From Hymenobacter sp. IS2118 (GTDB taxonomy: Bacteria; Bacteroidota; Bacteroidia; Cytophagales; Hymenobacteraceae): a DNA stretch of 64,000 bases. The number at the start of each line of letters is the position of its first letter. Position 1 is the stretch's first letter. Under the pieces are notes generated by a model, which was given only the letters and a program-made list of their open reading frames with translations, had not been told where the DNA came from and did no database searches. Of this stretch, positions 47,967-56,160 are shown one piece after another. The translations under genes were made by a program, and so were the position numbers. The stretch lies in assembly GCF_000715495.1 (NCBI RefSeq), contig NZ_JNLX01000050.1:1-64000 (forward strand), written 5' to 3'.

Positions 47967-49502
47967 ATGTCGTCTCGTCCTATTCGCGCTGCGTTGCTTT
48001 CCGTGTATCACAAAGACCGGCTGGCGCCCTTGGTGCAGGTGCTGCGGCAGCACGGCGTCACGCTGTACTCTACCGGTGGCACCCAGAAATTTCTGGAAGA
48101 CGAAGGTGCCGAAGTAACCGCCGTAGAAGACCTGACCGGCTTTCCCGAGGTATTTGGCGGCCGCGTAAAAACGCTGCACCCGAAAGTGTTCGGCGGCATC
48201 CTGCACCGCCGGCACGACGAGGCCGACCTCGCTCAGGCCGAGCAGCACGGCATTCCGCCCATCGACCTAGTGGTGGTGGACCTGTACCCCTTTGAGGAAA
48301 CCGTGGCCAGCGGCGCCGACGAGGCCGACGTCATCGAGAAAATCGACATCGGCGGCATTTCACTGCTGCGTGCCGCTGCCAAAAACTACCGCGACGTGCT
48401 GGTTGTCAGCAGCCGCGACCAGTACGAGGCCGTGGCCCAGCTGCTAACCGCCAAAAACGGCGCCACCGACCTCGAAGACCGCCGCCACTACGCCGCCGCC
48501 GCCTTTGCCACCACCTCGCACTACGACACCGAAATCTTCGGCTACCTCGCCCAGGACACCGCCGTGGCCGGCACCGCCCTGCGCGTGAGTGCCCAGCCCG
48601 CCACGCCCTTGCGCTACGGCGAGAACCCCCACCAGGCCGGCACTTTCTACGGCGACCTCACCGCGCTGTTTGACCAGCTGCATGGCAAGCAGCTCAGCTA
48701 CAATAATCTGGTGGACGTAGACGCCGCCGTGGCCCTGATGGCCGAATTTGCCGAAGGCCCGCTTGCCTGCGCCATCCTCAAGCACACCAACGCCTGCGGC
48801 GTGGCCCAGGCCGCTACCCTGCGCGATGCCTACGTGAATGCCCTGAGCTGCGACCCCACTTCAGCGTTCGGCGGCGTCATCATCGTAAACCAGGAAGTGG
48901 ATGCTGCCACCGCGGCTGAGCTCAACCAGCTGTTCTTCGAAGTGCTGATTGCGCCCGGCTTCGCGGCTGATGCCCTGCCGGTGCTGCAAAGCAAGAAAAA
49001 CCGCATTCTGCTGCTGCAAAAGCCAGTAGTATTCGCCCCGAAGCAGGTTAAAACCCTGCTCAACGGCTACATTGAGCAAGATGCCGACCGCCAGAGCGAA
49101 GGCCCAGCCGATTTTCGCACCGTCACCCAGTCGGCTCCCACAGACGAGGAAACGACGGCCCTGGAGTTTGCCGGTAAAATCTGCAAGCACACCAAAAGCA
49201 ACACCATCGTGCTGGCTCGCGCCGGCCAACTGCTGGCCTCAGGCGTGGGCCAGACTTCCCGCGTTGATGCCCTGCGCCAGGCCATTGAAAAGGCCCGCGC
49301 GTTCGGCTTCGACCTGCACGGTGCCGTGATGGCTTCCGACGCCTTTTTCCCCTTCCCCGACTGCGTGGAAATTGCCGGCGCCGCCGGCATCCGTGCCGTG
49401 GTGCAGCCCGGCGGCTCCATCAAAGACGCCGACACCATCCGGGCCTGCGACGAGCTGGGCATGGCCATGGTGCTCACCGGCGTGCGTCACTTCAAGCACT
49501 AG
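47967..49502 (+). CDS. purH: Bifunctional AICAR transformylase/IMP cyclohydrolase
   Basis: Catalyses the last two steps of de novo IMP synthesis. The N-terminal cyclohydrolase domain has ALLSVYHKDRLAPLVQVLRQHGVTLYSTGGTQKFLED and VKTLHPKVFGGILHRR; the transformylase domain has LRYGENPHQAGTFYG, LKHTNACGVAQA and ends with AGIRAVVQPGGSIKDADTIRACDELGMAMVLTGVRHFKH. 511 residues, the usual length. Located ahead of the cell-shape genes but with a repeat-filled gap, so probably transcribed alone. Confidence 0.97.
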   Translation: MSSRPIRAALLSVYHKDRLAPLVQVLRQHGVTLYSTGGTQKFLEDEGAEVTAVEDLTGFPEVFGGRVKTLHPKVFGGILHRRHDEADLAQAEQHGIPPIDLVVVDLYPFEETVASGADEADVIEKIDIGGISLLRAAAKNYRDVLVVSSRDQYEAVAQLLTAKNGATDLEDRRHYAAAAFATTSHYDTEIFGYLAQDTAVAGTALRVSAQPATPLRYGENPHQAGTFYGDLTALFDQLHGKQLSYNNLVDVDAAVALMAEFAEGPLACAILKHTNACGVAQAATLRDAYVNALSCDPTSAFGGVIIVNQEVDAATAAELNQLFFEVLIAPGFAADALPVLQSKKNRILLLQKPVVFAPKQVKTLLNGYIEQDADRQSEGPADFRTVTQSAPTDEETTALEFAGKICKHTKSNTIVLARAGQLLASGVGQTSRVDALRQAIEKARAFGFDLHGAVMASDAFFPFPDCVEIAGAAGIRAVVQPGGSIKDADTIRACDELGMAMVLTGVRHFKH

Positions 49503-49512
49503 GCAGCTTGAC

Positions 49513-49682
49513 TAACTCCCCTCCTTTTTTAAGGAGGGGATGTTCGAGCCGACAGGCTCGGACGGGGGTGGTAAAGTCGTTGCACGGCGACCGAACAAGT
49601 CCGGCGGGTACAATTCAACGACTTCACCACCCCCGCCGTCGCTTCGCGCTGGCGTCCCTTCCTTGAAAAAGGAGGGGAGGGT
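49513..49682. repeat. Intergenic inverted repeat, CTCCCCTCCTTTTTTAAGGAGGGG family
   Basis: Outer arms CTCCCCTCCTTTTTTAAGGAGGGGA (49516-49540) and CCTTGAAAAAGGAGGGGAG (49661-49679) oppose each other; inner arms CGGGGGTGGTAAAGTCGTTG (49563-49582) and CAACGACTTCACCACCCCCG (49616-49635) are almost exact complements. The left outer arm is itself a terminator-like hairpin just after purH. Confidence 0.75.
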
Positions 49683-49726
49683 GGGGCGGCCCGGAAGTTA
49701 TAATTAGCCTCCGCCCAAAGCTTCCG

Positions 49727-49734
49727 TACCTTTG
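49727..49734 (+). promoter_or_regulatory. Promoter -7 box (TACCTTTG) of the mre operon
   Basis: A full TAnnTTTG match 55 bases before the mreB ATG at 49789. Confidence 0.65.
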
Positions 49735-49788
49735 CCCATTATTCTGCCCTGGCCAACGCCGGAGCTTCTCCTTTTCGCAGCTAACGCA

Positions 49789-50820
49789 ATGGGTTTCTTT
49801 AGTTTTCTTAATTTTTCGAGCGACATAGCCATTGACCTGGGCACGGCTAATACGCTCATCATTCACAACGGCAAAATCGTGGTGGACGAGCCGAGCATTA
49901 TCGCCAAGGACCGGACTACCAACAAAGTCATCGCCGTGGGCCGCCAGGCCCAGCAGATGCACGAAAAAACGCACGACAACATCCGCACCATCCGCCCGCT
50001 CAAGGACGGGGTAATTGCCGATTTCCACGCCGCCGAGGAAATGATTAAAGGCATGATTAAGATGATTGACACGCGGAACCGGCTGTTTCAGCCTTCGCAC
50101 CGCATGGTCATCTGCATCCCGTCGGGCATTACCGAGGTAGAAAAACGCGCCGTCCGTGACTCCGCCGAGCACGCCGGCGCCAAGGTGGTCTGGATGATTC
50201 AGGAGCCGATGGCCGCCGCCATCGGCATTGGCATCGACGTGCAGCAGCCGGTGGGCTCCATGATTATTGACATCGGGGGCGGTACTACCGAAATTGCGGT
50301 TATCGCGCTGTCGGGCATCGTGTGCGACCAAAGCATCAAGACAGCCGGCGACGTATTCAACCAGGACATTCTGGACTACATGCGCCGGCAGCACAACCTG
50401 CTTATCGGCGAACGCTCGGCCGAGCGCATCAAAATTGAAGTGGGCGCGGCCCTTACCGAACTCGACATGCCGCCACCCGACCACGAAGTACGCGGCCGCG
50501 ACCTGATGACGGGCATTCCGAAAGTAATTAAAGTAACCTTCTCGGAAATTGCCATTGCCCTCGATAAATCGGTGGCCAAAATTGAAGAGGCCGTGCTGAA
50601 AGCCCTCGAAATTTCGCCGCCCGAGCTGTCGGCTGATATTTACGAAAATGGCATTCACCTCACCGGTGGCGGCGCGCTGCTGCGCGGTCTGGACAAGCGT
50701 TTGGCCGCCAAAACCAAGCTGCCTATTCACATTGCCGAGGACCCGCTGCGCGCCGTAGTGCGCGGTACTGGCAAGGCTCTCAATGACATAGAAGCCTTTA
50801 AAGGCGTGCTTCTCACCTAA
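49789..50820 (+). CDS. mreB: Rod shape-determining actin homologue MreB
   Basis: Bacterial actin that guides lateral cell-wall synthesis. The 343-residue product has all actin-fold nucleotide motifs: DIAIDLGTANTLI, RMVICIPSGITEVEKRAV, MIIDIGGGTTEIAVIALSG and LTGGGALLRGLDKRLA. The ATG at 49789 gives MGFFSFLNFSSDIAIDLG; the longer frame upstream is unlikely. First gene of mreB-mreC-mreD-mrdA. Confidence 0.97.
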   Translation: MGFFSFLNFSSDIAIDLGTANTLIIHNGKIVVDEPSIIAKDRTTNKVIAVGRQAQQMHEKTHDNIRTIRPLKDGVIADFHAAEEMIKGMIKMIDTRNRLFQPSHRMVICIPSGITEVEKRAVRDSAEHAGAKVVWMIQEPMAAAIGIGIDVQQPVGSMIIDIGGGTTEIAVIALSGIVCDQSIKTAGDVFNQDILDYMRRQHNLLIGERSAERIKIEVGAALTELDMPPPDHEVRGRDLMTGIPKVIKVTFSEIAIALDKSVAKIEEAVLKALEISPPELSADIYENGIHLTGGGALLRGLDKRLAAKTKLPIHIAEDPLRAVVRGTGKALNDIEAFKGVLLT

Positions 50821-50823
50821 GAA

Positions 50824-50936
50824 TTAGTAATTGGTAATTAAGAACTGAATGGTTGGGTCTCGGCGAATATTCCACACGTTTCCCAAGTTGGTTAATTCTT
50901 AATTACTAATTCTTAATTACCAATTAAGAATTAAAC
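50824..50936. repeat. Intergenic inverted repeat, AATTAGTAATTAAGAATT family
   Basis: Left arm GAATTAGTAATTGGTAATTAAGAACTGAA and right arm TTAATTCTTAATTACTAATTCTTAATTACCAATTAAGAATTAA are imperfect complements, inserted between mreB and mreC. A half copy is at 61388-61413. Confidence 0.75.
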
Positions 50937-50942
50937 CTCCTC

Positions 50943-51881
50943 GTGCGGAATTTATTTCTTTTCCTGTTTCGCTTTCGTGGGGTACTGATTTTTGTCTTGC
51001 TGGAAGTAATTAGCTTGTACTTATTTGTTACAAGTAATTCGTACCAACGGGCGGCTTTTTTCAATTCGGCTAATAAATACGCCGGCGTGGTATTGGAGCG
51101 CCGCATGCAGGTAACGGACTACTTCCAGTTGGCGGAAATGAACCGGCAGTTGGCAGTTGAGAATGCCAGCTTGCGGCAGCAGCTTTTTCCGCCAGATAAT
51201 GCGGGCCGCGAAGCCGATTCGGTAGCCCTACCCCCGGCCCGCACCGATTCGTTGCGGCGTATTCGCTACCAGCGTCCCGCCGCGCGGCCCGATACGCTGC
51301 TATTGGGGCAGCAGGCAATTGCGGCCCGCGACCCGGGTTATCCACTAATGCCGGCCCGAGTTATCAACAATATGCTTCGAAATGTGGATAACTACCTCAC
51401 GTTGAACGTGGGCAGTGCCAATGGCGTGCGCCCCGGCTTGGGGGTGATTGCGGCGAATGGGGTAGTGGGCCGGGTGAAAGTGGTGACCGAGCACTACGCC
51501 ACAGTCACGAGTTTGCTGAATTCCAAAACCAGTATTTCTTCAAAAATTAAGCGCGATGGCACCTTCGGGACCATCCGCTGGCTAGGCGACGACCCCATCC
51601 ACGCCGTGCTCGACAACGTGTTGCGCGAAACCCGGCTGGTGAAGGGCGACACGGTGGTAACGTCGGGCTACAACACGGTATTTCCCGAAGGCGTTTTTAT
51701 CGGCACCGTCGATTCATTTGTAAAAGAACCCGACAAAAATTTCTGGACGGTGCGTGTGAAGCTGGGGGTCAATTTTGCTAATCTAACCTACGTGTACGTG
51801 GTGACCAGCCGGCCCAAAGCCGAGCGCGACACCGTAGAGGCCCGCTCGGGCATGCCACGGGAAGGAGCCCCGCGTCCATGA
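50943..51881 (+). CDS. mreC: Rod shape-determining protein MreC
   Basis: Periplasmic scaffold, anchored by one helix (FRGVLIFVLLEVISLYLFV), that links MreB/PBP2. A coiled-coil segment follows (EMNRQLAVENASLRQQLF), then the beta-barrel MreC domain (GVRPGLGVIAANGVVGRVKVV, DTVVTSGYNTVFPEGVFIGTV). The start is GTG at 50943; no ATG gives the anchor. The region between the coiled coil and the barrel (about residues 90-125) is Pro/Arg/Asp-rich. 312 residues; the stop overlaps the mreD start by 4 bases. Confidence 0.93.
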   Translation: MRNLFLFLFRFRGVLIFVLLEVISLYLFVTSNSYQRAAFFNSANKYAGVVLERRMQVTDYFQLAEMNRQLAVENASLRQQLFPPDNAGREADSVALPPARTDSLRRIRYQRPAARPDTLLLGQQAIAARDPGYPLMPARVINNMLRNVDNYLTLNVGSANGVRPGLGVIAANGVVGRVKVVTEHYATVTSLLNSKTSISSKIKRDGTFGTIRWLGDDPIHAVLDNVLRETRLVKGDTVVTSGYNTVFPEGVFIGTVDSFVKEPDKNFWTVRVKLGVNFANLTYVYVVTSRPKAERDTVEARSGMPREGAPRP

Positions 51882-52405
51882 GCGGCCTCCGGTTTCTACT
51901 CGTTCAGCTGTTGCGCTTCGCCCTCTATGTGGGCGTGCACGTGCTGCTGATTAGCCGGCTGGTGCTATTTGACCTGGGCTGGTGTTTTCTCTACCTGGGT
52001 TTTCTGCTGTTCTTGCCCATCGGCACGCCCATTGTGGTGCAGCTGCTGCTGTCGTTTGGCCTGGGCCTGACTATCGATGTTTTCTACGACACGGGCGGGC
52101 TGCACGCGGCGGCAGCGGTACTACTGGGCTTTTTGCGGCCTTGGGTACTGCGGCTGCTCACGCCACGCGACGGCTACGACAGTGCCGACACGGTGAACGT
52201 GCACCAAATGGGCTGGCAGTGGTTCAGTGTGTACATGGCGCTGCTGGTGATGCTGCATCACGCGGCATTTTTCCTGCTGGAGCTCGGCAGCTTCCGCAAC
52301 CTGGGACTCACGATGGGAAAGATGCTTGTCAGTGCACTCTTTACCAGCCTGGCGCTGTTGATTGTGCAGCTACTGTTCTTTCCCGTGCGTCGCGGACGGA
52401 GTTAG
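51878..52405 (+). CDS. mreD: Rod shape-determining membrane protein MreD
   Basis: A 175-residue hydrophobic protein with five to six membrane helices, no catalytic motif. The assignment rests on size, hydrophobicity (FGLGLTIDVFYDTGGLHAAAAVLLGFLRPW is the MreD signature region) and a 4-base overlap with mreC. Confidence 0.88.
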   Translation: MSGLRFLLVQLLRFALYVGVHVLLISRLVLFDLGWCFLYLGFLLFLPIGTPIVVQLLLSFGLGLTIDVFYDTGGLHAAAAVLLGFLRPWVLRLLTPRDGYDSADTVNVHQMGWQWFSVYMALLVMLHHAAFFLLELGSFRNLGLTMGKMLVSALFTSLALLIVQLLFFPVRRGRS

Positions 52406-52469
52406 TGGTTAATGATTTCAGCGTAAGAAGTGGTTGTTATTCTTGAATTCTACAATCGCGCCCAGACGC

Positions 52470-52622
52470 CAACCTCACCCCCTAGCCCCCTCTCCAAAAG
52501 AGAGGGGGAACTAGTTCTTAGTCTTAGCTCCTAGAAACTAGGTTTTTAGAACTGATTCTAGTCCCCCCCCTCTCCTGGGGCTTCGCGCATAAAGCGAACC
52601 GGGGGCTAGGGGGTGAGGTTGG
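52470..52622. repeat. Intergenic inverted repeat, CCCCCTAGCCCCCTCTCC family
   Basis: Left arm CCTCACCCCCTAGCCCCCTCTCC ... GAGAGGGGGA (52474-52510) is near-complementary to CCCCCTCTCC ... GGGGGCTAGGGGGTGAGG (52563-52618). The centre has repeated TAGTTCTTAG/CTAGAAACTAG motifs. Between mreD and mrdA; same family as 16133-16268. Confidence 0.8.
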
Positions 52623-52662
52623 CGCCTGGGTTGCACAAAAGCAGCTACAAATACCGTTATAA

Positions 52663-54519
52663 ATGCAATATCTGGAAGGCCGCAAGTATATAGTGAAGGG
52701 CATCTTTTTGGTGGTGGCCCTCATCTTCCTTACCCGGCTGTTTTTCATGCAGGTGCTGGACGGTACCTATAAACTGGCCGCCGACCGCAATACCCTGCAA
52801 CGCCTGGTGCAGACGCCGTATCGGGGTCTGATTTACGACCGCAACAACGAACTGCTGGTGCAGAACACGCCCGTGTACGACCTGATGGTGGTGCCCCGCG
52901 AAGTGAAGGGCCTCGACTCGCTGCGGTTCTGCGAGCTGCTGCAAATCCCCTTGGAAGACCTGCGCGAAAGCCTGCTGGCTGCCAAAAAATACTCCCGCAA
53001 CAAGCCCTCGCCGGTGGTGCAGAACCTGACCACGCCGGACCTGGCTGCTATTTCCGACCGGCTGGGCGATTTCCCAGGCTTCCGGATTCAGGCGCGGATG
53101 GCGCGGGCGTATCGCACCCCCAACCTGGCGCACGCCCTGGGCTACGTGGGCGCCATCACGCCGGCGTTTCTCGAAAAACCGAAGTATGCCAAGTACCGCC
53201 CCGGCGAAAACGTGGGCATTTCGGGCCTGGAGTCTTACTACGAAGAAACGCTGATGGGCCGGCGCGGCGTGCAGTACAAGATGGTGAACGTGCGCGGTAT
53301 CGAGAAAGGCAAGTTTCGGGACGGCGAGTTTGATACGCTCTCGGTGGCGGGGCAGGACTTGCACCTGAGCATCGACGCCGAGCTGCAGGCCTACGGCGAG
53401 CAGCTGCTGGCCGGCCGCCGCGGCTCCATTGTGGCCATTGACCCCAAAACGGGCGAGATTCTGGCCTTTGTGTCGGCCCCGCACTACGACCCCAAACTGC
53501 TGTCGGGCAAGGGCTCCGGCAACCGCTACATGGCCCTGCTCAACGACCCCAACCGGCCGCTGTTCGACCGGCCCCTGATGGCCACTTACCCGCCGGGCTC
53601 GGTGTTTAAGCTGGTGAACGAGCTGGTGGCGCTGCAACTGGGGGTGGTCACGCCCAATACCGCGTTTGAGTGCAACCAGCGGCTGGTGCGCTGCACCCAC
53701 CGCCACGAGCGGCCCAGCAACGTGAGCATTGCCATCAAGCAGAGCTGCAACCCCTATTTCTACCAGGTGATGCAGGCGGCCGTGGTGCGCGGCCAGGCGC
53801 CCAACAAGTACGACGACGCCCGCATCGGCCTGGGGCAGTGGCAGAAAATGGTGAAGTCATTCGGCCTCGGCGAAAAGCTGGGGGTGGACATGAGCCAGGA
53901 AAAACGCGGCCTCATTCCTTCGCCGGAGTTCTACGACAAGAAGTTCTTCAACAAAAAAGAGAATCGCCAGCACCGCTGGAGCTACCGTAACGTGTATTCG
54001 CTGAGCATCGGACAGGGCGAAATCGGCATTACGGGCCTGCAAATGGCCAACGTGCTGGCCACCATTGCCAACAGAGGCTATTACTACACGCCGCATTTCG
54101 TGCGCGGCATCGGCAACGGCGGGCCGCTGCCCCAGTACCGCGAGCGGCACTACACGGCCATCGACACCACGCTGTTTAAGCACATCATCCCCGGCATGAT
54201 GCAGGTAGTTGACGGCAACGGCGGCACCGGTAACCTGGCGTCGTTGGCGCAGTTTGGCATTTCGGTGGCCGGCAAAACCGGCACCGTGCAAAACCCCCAC
54301 GGCTTCGACCACGCCACGTTTGCTGGCTTTGCGCCCGTCAATAACCCCCGGATTGCCATTTCCGTGTTTATTGAGAACAGCGGCTTTGGGGGTACCAGCG
54401 CCGCCCCGGCCGCCGGCCTCATGATTGAGAAGTACCTGCGCGGCAAAGTGGCCCCGCACCGCAAAAATTGGGAAGACTGGGTGATGTACGGCGACTTTAC
54501 CAAGAAGCTGAAGTACTAA
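52663..54519 (+). CDS. mrdA: Penicillin-binding protein 2 (PBP2/MrdA)
   Basis: Transpeptidase of the elongasome. 618 residues: an N-terminal membrane helix (GIFLVVALIFLTRLFF), the PBP dimer/pedestal region, and the transpeptidase domain with the active-site Ser313 in YPPGSVFKLVNE (SxxK), SCN (SxN motif) in KQSCNPYF, and KTGT in VAGKTGTVQNP. Last gene of the mre set. rodA, normally next, is not present in the window; an SDR gene follows instead. Confidence 0.95.
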   Translation: MQYLEGRKYIVKGIFLVVALIFLTRLFFMQVLDGTYKLAADRNTLQRLVQTPYRGLIYDRNNELLVQNTPVYDLMVVPREVKGLDSLRFCELLQIPLEDLRESLLAAKKYSRNKPSPVVQNLTTPDLAAISDRLGDFPGFRIQARMARAYRTPNLAHALGYVGAITPAFLEKPKYAKYRPGENVGISGLESYYEETLMGRRGVQYKMVNVRGIEKGKFRDGEFDTLSVAGQDLHLSIDAELQAYGEQLLAGRRGSIVAIDPKTGEILAFVSAPHYDPKLLSGKGSGNRYMALLNDPNRPLFDRPLMATYPPGSVFKLVNELVALQLGVVTPNTAFECNQRLVRCTHRHERPSNVSIAIKQSCNPYFYQVMQAAVVRGQAPNKYDDARIGLGQWQKMVKSFGLGEKLGVDMSQEKRGLIPSPEFYDKKFFNKKENRQHRWSYRNVYSLSIGQGEIGITGLQMANVLATIANRGYYYTPHFVRGIGNGGPLPQYRERHYTAIDTTLFKHIIPGMMQVVDGNGGTGNLASLAQFGISVAGKTGTVQNPHGFDHATFAGFAPVNNPRIAISVFIENSGFGGTSAAPAAGLMIEKYLRGKVAPHRKNWEDWVMYGDFTKKLKY

Positions 54520-54627
54520 CTACCGTTCGATGGGCCGCCGAAACGCGGCGCTGCGCCCCTGGTCGTATTATTCGCCTCCGCTAACATTTCCTGCGTATTG
54601 AAGTTACAGAGCCTCTTTCGTTCTCTT

Positions 54628-54635
54628 TAACTTTC
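54628..54635 (+). promoter_or_regulatory. Probable promoter -7 box (TAACTTTC) of the SDR gene
   Basis: One mismatch to TAnnTTTG, 6 bases before the ATG, so transcription would start at or close to the start codon. Confidence 0.35.
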
Positions 54636-54641
54636 GTATTT

Positions 54642-55358
54642 ATGGAATCTCTGCAAGGAAAAGTTGCTCTGGTAACCGGTGCCGGCAAAGGAATTGGCCG
54701 GGCCGTAGCCCTGGCCCTCGCCGCCGAAGGCGTACACGTGGGCCTGCTGGCCCGCACCGATAGCGACTTGCAAGCCCTGGCCGCCGAAATTGCTGCCGCT
54801 GGGGGCACCGCCGCCACCGCCGTGGCTGATGTGGCCGACCGCACTGCCGTGAACTTGGCCGTGGTCAAAATTCACCAGGAGCTCGGCCCGATTGACATCC
54901 TTATCAACAACGCCGGCATCGGCAGCTTCGCCAAGTTTCTAGAGATGGAGCCCGAACAGTGGGAGCACATCATTCAGGTAAACCTGATGGGTACCTATTA
55001 TGTGACCCGCGCCGTGCTGCCGGACATGATTTCGCGTCAAACCGGCGATATCATCAATATTTCCTCCACTTCCGGGCTGCGGGCGGCGGCGGGCAGCAGC
55101 GCCTACAGTGCCTCGAAATTTGCCGTGCTCGGCCTCACCGAGGCGCTGATGCAGGAGGTGCGCAAGCACAACATTCGCGTGTCGGCACTCACGCCCAGCA
55201 CCGTGGCCACGCCGCTGGCGCTGGAAAACAAGCTCACCGACGGCAACCCCGAAAAGGTGATGCAGCCCGAGGACCTGGCCGAATTCATTGTGTCGCAGCT
55301 GAAGCTGAACCGCCGGATTTTTATCAAAGAAGCGGGCATGTGGTCGACCAATCCGTAG
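54642..55358 (+). CDS. Short-chain dehydrogenase/reductase (FabG-like)
   Basis: A 238-residue classical SDR. The cofactor loop is [17 protein letters not shown] (TGxxxGxG), the NNAG motif is [11 protein letters not shown], and the catalytic tetrad residues are in INISSTSG and YSASKFA (YxxxK). The following residues ([13 protein letters not shown]) are typical. Resembles 3-oxoacyl-ACP reductases, though many such proteins have other substrates; a keto-acyl role is not proved. No membrane segments. Confidence 0.88.
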   Translation: MESLQGKVALVTGAGKGIGRAVALALAAEGVHVGLLARTDSDLQALAAEIAAAGGTAATAVADVADRTAVNLAVVKIHQELGPIDILINNAGIGSFAKFLEMEPEQWEHIIQVNLMGTYYVTRAVLPDMISRQTGDIINISSTSGLRAAAGSSAYSASKFAVLGLTEALMQEVRKHNIRVSALTPSTVATPLALENKLTDGNPEKVMQPEDLAEFIVSQLKLNRRIFIKEAGMWSTNP

Positions 55359-55384
55359 TTTCTGCGAGTTAGCCCGCTGTTTTG

Positions 55385-55420
55385 AACGCCCCTGCGACAC
55401 TCGTTGCGGGGGCGTTTTTT
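55385..55420 (+). terminator. Terminator after the SDR gene
   Basis: An 11-bp GC-rich stem (55385-55395 with 55406-55416, one mismatch) is followed by TTTT. Confidence 0.75.
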
Positions 55421-55426
55421 ATCTTA

Positions 55427-56095
55427 TTAGAGCTTCTCGAACGGAATATTCTGGATGCGGTATGACCTCCAGTCCTGGTAGTCAAAGTGCCACCATTCGT
55501 CTGGGATTACCTTAAAGCCATGCTGCTCCATTTTGCTGCGCAGCAAATCCCGCTTGGCGCGCTGCTCGGCGGTGCCGCCGGCGTACGCTACGTAGGAGCG
55601 GGGACTCATTTCGTCGTAGGCGCCGGTCATGGCAACTTCCTTGCCCGTGGCGATGTCCCACAAGCTTAAATCGACGGCGCACCCCCGGTTATGACGGGAG
55701 CCTTTTTTGGGGTTGGCTACGAATTTTCGTTTCTCCCTGGGTGTGATGTCCCAGAAAAGCTTGGTCACGCTCCAGGGGCGGTAACCGTCGAAAACCAGCA
55801 GTCGGTAGCCGAGCGTTTCCAACTCCTTATTCACCCGCACAAGTGCTTCTGCGGCGGGACGCTGCAAAAAAGCTCGGGCTTCGGAATAGACCGCCCGGCC
55901 TGCAAAGTTCTTGGTGGTGGCGTAGCGAATATCCAGCCGAATACTCGGGTCGAGCCGTCGCAACTCAACTAATTCGGATGGTTTGAAAGCGCCGGTTTCG
56001 TGCGGCGGCCTGGCCGCGCAACTACTTACCATGAGCACTGCGCTAAAGGCCCATAACCGCTGAAACGAAGACAGTTGATTGTCAGGATTACGCAT
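55427..56095 (-). CDS. VanX-like D-alanyl-D-alanine dipeptidase lipoprotein (M15D)
   Basis: A zinc dipeptidase of the VanX/DdpX group. The motif SRHNRGCAVDLSL (SxHxxGxAxD) and EWWHFDY carry the zinc and catalytic residues. A lipobox (LMVSSC) after an N-terminal hydrophobic stretch suggests a lipoprotein. The ATG at 56095 is preferred over 56107 because it gives a more typical lipoprotein signal. It may recycle D-Ala-D-Ala or act on the cell wall. No vanA/vanH genes are nearby, so vancomycin resistance is not implied. Confidence 0.88.
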   Translation of the reverse strand: MRNPDNQLSSFQRLWAFSAVLMVSSCAARPPHETGAFKPSELVELRRLDPSIRLDIRYATTKNFAGRAVYSEARAFLQRPAAEALVRVNKELETLGYRLLVFDGYRPWSVTKLFWDITPREKRKFVANPKKGSRHNRGCAVDLSLWDIATGKEVAMTGAYDEMSPRSYVAYAGGTAEQRAKRDLLRSKMEQHGFKVIPDEWWHFDYQDWRSYRIQNIPFEKL

Positions 56096-56117
56096 GGGGC
56101 AGCACATTTAGGAATAA

Positions 56118-56141
56118 AAAAGGCCTCCGAAGAGGCCTTTT
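56118..56141 (-). terminator. Terminator after nuoN
   Basis: A 10-bp stem (56118-56127 with 56132-56141), loop CGAA, followed on the minus strand by T-rich sequence. It lies between nuoN and the dipeptidase gene. Confidence 0.8.
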
Positions 56142-56160
56142 AAAGAAGTTGTTGTGCAAC

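Noticed and set aside
55427..56095. Vancomycin-resistance gene cluster around the VanX-like gene
   Set aside because: No vanH, vanA or vanRS genes are near; VanX-like dipeptidases occur widely without resistance.
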